DNA from: Mycolicibacterium sp. CH28 | GTDB lineage: Bacteria; Actinomycetota; Actinomycetes; Mycobacteriales; Mycobacteriaceae | Direction of reading: 5' to 3' | NCBI RefSeq assembly: GCF_004745805.1 | Contig: NZ_SRLQ01000014.1 | Span: 1 to 64,000 of the forward strand | DNA: 64,000 nt | Part shown: positions 59,581-64,000 of the stretch, in pieces | Position numbering within the stretch: position 1 is the first letter of the stretch | Layout: each line of letters starts with the position of its first letter | The notes under the pieces: generated by a model | What the model saw: the letters and a program-made list of their open reading frames with translations, nothing else | The model's database searches: none | What the model was told of the DNA's origin: nothing | Program-made: the position numbers and the translations under genes

Positions 59581-60050
59581 TGCCACGCAAGGGCCCCGCT
59601 CCCAAGCGTCCTCTCGTCAACGACCCGGTCTACGGGTCTCAGCTGGTCACCCAGCTGGTCAACAAAGTGCTGCTGGATGGCAAGAAGTCGCTGGCCGAAC
59701 GCATTGTCTACGGTGCGCTCGAACAGGCTCGCGACAAGACCGGCACCGATCCGGTCATCACCCTCAAGCGGGCACTGGACAACGTCAAGCCTGCCCTCGA
59801 GGTCCGCAGCCGCCGCGTCGGTGGTGCCACCTACCAGGTGCCCGTCGAGGTTCGCCCGGAACGCTCCACCACGCTGGCCCTGCGCTGGCTGGTCAGCTTC
59901 TCCAAGGCGCGCCGCGAGAAGACCATGGTCGAGCGGCTGGCCAACGAGATCCTCGACGCCAGCAATGGCCTGGGTGCCGCAGTCAAGCGGCGCGAGGACA
60001 CTCACAAGATGGCCGAGGCGAACCGGGCCTTCGCGCACTACCGCTGGTGA
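59580..60050 (+). CDS. rpsG: 30S ribosomal protein S7
   Basis: A 156-residue primary 16S rRNA-binding protein of the small-subunit head. Recognised by [60 protein letters not shown] and the C-terminal HKMAEANRAFAHYRW. It is translated from an ATG that overlaps the rpsL stop by one base. fusA follows after 82 bases. Confidence 0.99.
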   Translation: MPRKGPAPKRPLVNDPVYGSQLVTQLVNKVLLDGKKSLAERIVYGALEQARDKTGTDPVITLKRALDNVKPALEVRSRRVGGATYQVPVEVRPERSTTLALRWLVSFSKARREKTMVERLANEILDASNGLGAAVKRREDTHKMAEANRAFAHYRW

Positions 60051-60132
60051 TGACACCGCCGTCGGCATGCGCAGAGGCCCGCGCGCGGCGACTTGACACC
60101 CAACTGAGAAGCGAAAGAGTGGGAATTTAGCC

Positions 60133-62235
60133 GTGGCACAGGACGTGCTCACCGACCTGAACAAGGTCCGCAACATCGGCATCATGGCGCACATCGATGC
60201 CGGCAAGACGACAACGACCGAGCGCATTCTCTTTTACACCGGTATCAGCTACAAGATCGGTGAGGTGCACGACGGCGCCGCCACGATGGACTGGATGGAG
60301 CAGGAGCAGGAGCGGGGTATCACCATCACCTCGGCTGCCACGACCTGCTTCTGGAACGACAACCAGATCAACATCATCGACACCCCCGGCCACGTCGACT
60401 TCACCGTCGAGGTCGAGCGCAGCCTTCGCGTGCTCGACGGCGCGGTGGCCGTGTTCGACGGCAAAGAGGGTGTGGAGCCGCAGTCCGAGCAGGTCTGGCG
60501 GCAGGCCGACAAGTACGACGTTCCGCGCATCTGTTTCGTCAACAAGATGGACAAGATCGGCGCCGACTTCTACTTCTCGGTGCGCACCATGGAGGAGCGC
60601 CTGGGCGCCAACGTCATTCCGATCCAGCTGCCGATCGGCTCCGAGGGCGACTTCGAGGGCATCGTGGACCTGGTCGAGATGAAGGCCAAGGTGTGGCGCG
60701 GGGAGACCAAGCTCGGCGAGAAGTACGACGTCGTCGACATCCCCGCCGACCTTCAGGAGAAGGCCGCCGAGTACCGCACCAAGATGCTCGAGGCCGTCGC
60801 CGAGACCGACGAGGCACTGCTGGAGAAGTACTTCGGTGGCGAGGAACTCACCATCGAAGAGGTCAAGGGCGCGCTGCGCAAGTTGACCATCAACTCCGAG
60901 GCCTACCCGGTGCTGTGCGGCAGCGCGTTCAAGAACAAGGGTGTTCAGCCCATGCTGGACGCGGTGATCGACTACCTGCCCTCGCCGCTGGACGTGCCCC
61001 CGGCCGTCGGGCACGCCCCCGGCAAGGAAGACGTCGAGGTCGTCCGTAGGCCTTCCGTCGATGAGCCGTTCTCCGGTCTGGCATTCAAGGTCGCCACGCA
61101 CCCGTTCTTCGGCAAGCTCACCTACGTCCGGGTCTACTCGGGCAAGGTCGACTCCGGTGCGCAGGTCATCAACTCCACCAAGGGCAAGAAGGAGCGTCTG
61201 GGCAAGCTGTTCCAGATGCACTCCAACAAGGAAAACCCGGTGGAGACCGCATCGGCTGGCCACATCTACGCGGTGATCGGCCTCAAGGACACCACCACCG
61301 GTGACACCCTGTGCGACCCGAGCAACCAGGTCGTCCTGGAGTCGATGACGTTCCCGGACCCGGTTATCCAGGTCGCCATCGAGCCGAAGACGAAGAGCGA
61401 CCAGGAGAAGCTGTCCCTGGCGATCCAGAAGCTCGCCGAGGAAGATCCGACCTTCAAGGTCAACCAGGACCATGAGACCGGCCAGACCATCATCGGTGGT
61501 ATGGGCGAGCTGCACCTGGACATCCTGGTGGACCGGATGCGCCGCGAGTTCAAGGTCGAGGCCAACGTCGGTAAGCCGCAGGTCGCCTACAAGGAGACCA
61601 TCAAGCGCGCGGTCGACAAGGTCGAGTTCACCCACAAGAAGCAGACGGGTGGCTCCGGCCAGTTCGCCAAGGTCCTCATCGCCCTCGAGCCGTTCGTCGG
61701 CGAGGACGGCGCGACCTACGAGTTCGAGAACAAGGTTACTGGCGGTCGTATCCCGCGCGAGTACATCCCGTCGGTCGATGCCGGTGCGCAGGACGCCATG
61801 CAGTACGGCGTGCTGGCCGGCTACCCGCTGGTGAACCTGAAGGTCATCCTGCTCGACGGTGCGTACCACGACGTCGACTCGTCGGAAATGGCATTCAAGA
61901 TCGCCGGTTCGCAGGTCTTGAAGAAGGCTGCCGCGCAAGCACAGCCGGTCATCCTCGAACCGATCATGGCCGTCGAGGTCACCACACCCGAGGACTACAT
62001 GGGTGATGTGATCGGCGACCTCAACTCCCGCCGTGGTCAGATCCAGGCCATGGAGGAGCGCAGCGGTGCCCGCGTCGTCAAGGCGCAAGTGCCGCTGTCG
62101 GAGATGTTCGGCTATGTCGGCGACCTTCGGTCGAAGACACAGGGCCGGGCAAACTACTCCATGGTGTTCGACTCGTACGCCGAAGTTCCGGCGAACGTGT
62201 CGAAGGAGATCATCGCGAAGGCGACGGGCCAGTGA
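60133..62235 (+). CDS. fusA: Elongation factor G
   Basis: A 700-residue GTPase that drives ribosomal translocation. The G1 P-loop AHIDAGKTTTTER, G2 RGITITSAAT, G3 DTPGHVDF and G4 NKMDKIGAD are all present, followed by domains II to V (for example LNSRRGQIQAMEER near the C-terminus). The start is a GTG at 60133. A purine stretch (GAAAGAG) lies 15-20 bases upstream, a rather long spacing. Gene order and length match mycobacterial fusA1. Confidence 0.99.
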   Translation: MAQDVLTDLNKVRNIGIMAHIDAGKTTTTERILFYTGISYKIGEVHDGAATMDWMEQEQERGITITSAATTCFWNDNQINIIDTPGHVDFTVEVERSLRVLDGAVAVFDGKEGVEPQSEQVWRQADKYDVPRICFVNKMDKIGADFYFSVRTMEERLGANVIPIQLPIGSEGDFEGIVDLVEMKAKVWRGETKLGEKYDVVDIPADLQEKAAEYRTKMLEAVAETDEALLEKYFGGEELTIEEVKGALRKLTINSEAYPVLCGSAFKNKGVQPMLDAVIDYLPSPLDVPPAVGHAPGKEDVEVVRRPSVDEPFSGLAFKVATHPFFGKLTYVRVYSGKVDSGAQVINSTKGKKERLGKLFQMHSNKENPVETASAGHIYAVIGLKDTTTGDTLCDPSNQVVLESMTFPDPVIQVAIEPKTKSDQEKLSLAIQKLAEEDPTFKVNQDHETGQTIIGGMGELHLDILVDRMRREFKVEANVGKPQVAYKETIKRAVDKVEFTHKKQTGGSGQFAKVLIALEPFVGEDGATYEFENKVTGGRIPREYIPSVDAGAQDAMQYGVLAGYPLVNLKVILLDGAYHDVDSSEMAFKIAGSQVLKKAAAQAQPVILEPIMAVEVTTPEDYMGDVIGDLNSRRGQIQAMEERSGARVVKAQVPLSEMFGYVGDLRSKTQGRANYSMVFDSYAEVPANVSKEIIAKATGQ

Positions 62236-62346
62236 ACGAAGTGAACGGCCCATTAGGGTCGGGCCAGTAGTCCGTTGCTCTGGCAACACAACTGAAAACA
62301 TCAACACTGCTTTAGCAAGCACCAACAAGTCCAGGAGGACACAGAA

Positions 62347-63537
<1,191 letters not shown>

Positions 63538-63560
63538 TCTGAACCAGTTAGACACGAGAG

Positions 63561-63590
63561 CGGCGCTCACCTTCGGGTGGGCGCCGTTTT
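63561..63590 (+). terminator. Rho-independent terminator after tuf
   Basis: An 11-base stem (CGGCGCTCACC with GGTGGGCGCCG, one G-T pair) around a TTCG tetraloop is followed by TTTTCGTTT, 23 bases after the tuf stop. Confidence 0.93.
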
Positions 63591-63653
63591 CGTTTGCATG
63601 TCGGGCCGATGGCCAGGCTGTTATGCTCTGGCATCTTCACAGCGGGTGGGCAG

Positions 63654-63962
63654 ATGGACGACGATTTTCGGCCACGGCCGTACCCGCCGTCGGTTCTCGC
63701 CGGCGGCGCGGTGCTGGTCGCTGTTCTCGCCGCGATTGTGGTGTCGGTCCTGATGGTCAGCGCCGCCAGCGTCGACGGTCCGCACCTGTCGCGGGACGCC
63801 CGCACCTCGCGACCCGCCCCGACCGCCCCCGCCTTCCCTGCCGCGCCGAGCGCGCCGACGGTGGCCGGGGAAACGGCGACCCAGACTAGCTTCGAAGGCT
63901 TCCTGGATCGGTTGATCCCGCAGTTCCCGGCGCTCGATCGGCTGACGCAACCCGCACCCTGA
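63654..63962 (+). CDS. Small single-pass membrane protein, function unknown
   Basis: A 102-residue protein with a short cytosolic N-terminus (DDDFRPRPYPPS), one transmembrane helix at about 14-39 (LAGGAVLVAVLAAIVVSVLMVSAAS) and a Pro/Ala/Thr-rich outer linker, ending in a short helix with FEGFLDRLIPQFPALDRL. I do not recognise a family. The ATG at 63654 is favoured because the frame before it is unlike a coding start; a TATGCT -10 element lies at 63622-63627. The stop falls 38 bases before the window end. Confidence 0.62.
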   Translation: MDDDFRPRPYPPSVLAGGAVLVAVLAAIVVSVLMVSAASVDGPHLSRDARTSRPAPTAPAFPAAPSAPTVAGETATQTSFEGFLDRLIPQFPALDRLTQPAP

Positions 63963-64000
63963 GCCGAGCGTGCACGGTGCTGCCCGGCTTTCGGCATCCG

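Overview
The window is chromosomal DNA of a mycobacterium. From about 20 kb onward the gene order follows the well-known M. tuberculosis rpoB neighbourhood (mmaA-type methyltransferases, lipG, an ABC1 kinase, an alpha-mannosidase with a sugar kinase, rplJ-rplL, mkl, rpoB-rpoC, end, lpqP, fadE8-echA4-paaX type regulator-echA5, rpsL-rpsG-fusA-tuf). High GC, GTG/TTG starts and several predicted leaderless promoters also fit. The species cannot be named from the sequence. The order is not identical to M. tuberculosis: the mmpS5-mmpL5-Rv0678 block is missing beside echA5, and unrelated genes are inserted elsewhere.

1-17.7 kb is an accessory cell-surface polysaccharide locus. It encodes a GDP-mannose 6-dehydrogenase (AlgD type), a GDP-mannose 4,6-dehydratase (Gmd), three GT4 glycosyltransferases, a methyltransferase, a one-chain Wzz plus BY-kinase (Wzc-like) protein, a DUF4012 membrane protein, a secreted Ser/Thr/Gly repeat protein and a secreted GH105 unsaturated-uronyl hydrolase. 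Both nucleotide-sugar enzymes draw on GDP-mannose, so a polymer containing mannuronate and a 6-deoxy-hexose is a reasonable inference. The locus is broken up by decayed insertion sequences of at least five families (IS1634-like, IS3, IS30, IS1380, IS21).

17.8-30.2 kb holds an ECF42-type sigma factor with its DGPF/YCII partner and an esterase, two mycolic-acid cyclopropane-synthase-family methyltransferases (one with altered active-site residues), an unrecognised 603-residue protein, a monofunctional GT51 peptidoglycan glycosyltransferase, lipG, the ABC1 kinase, and a divergent DinB / WYL-regulator pair.

30.2-41.7 kb holds a mannosidase-ROK kinase operon, the L10-leader-rplJ-rplL operon ending in a strong terminator, the Mce ATPase gene mkl, and a very large secreted protein with two alpha/beta-hydrolase domains and a C-terminal lipocalin-like domain. 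41.7-63.6 kb holds rpoB-rpoC, DNA repair and lipoprotein genes, a divergent FUSC exporter / MarR pair sharing a palindrome, the fadE8-echA4-paaX-echA5 fatty-acid/CoA operon, a DUF3060 lipoprotein, a TetR regulator and the streptomycin (str) operon up to tuf.
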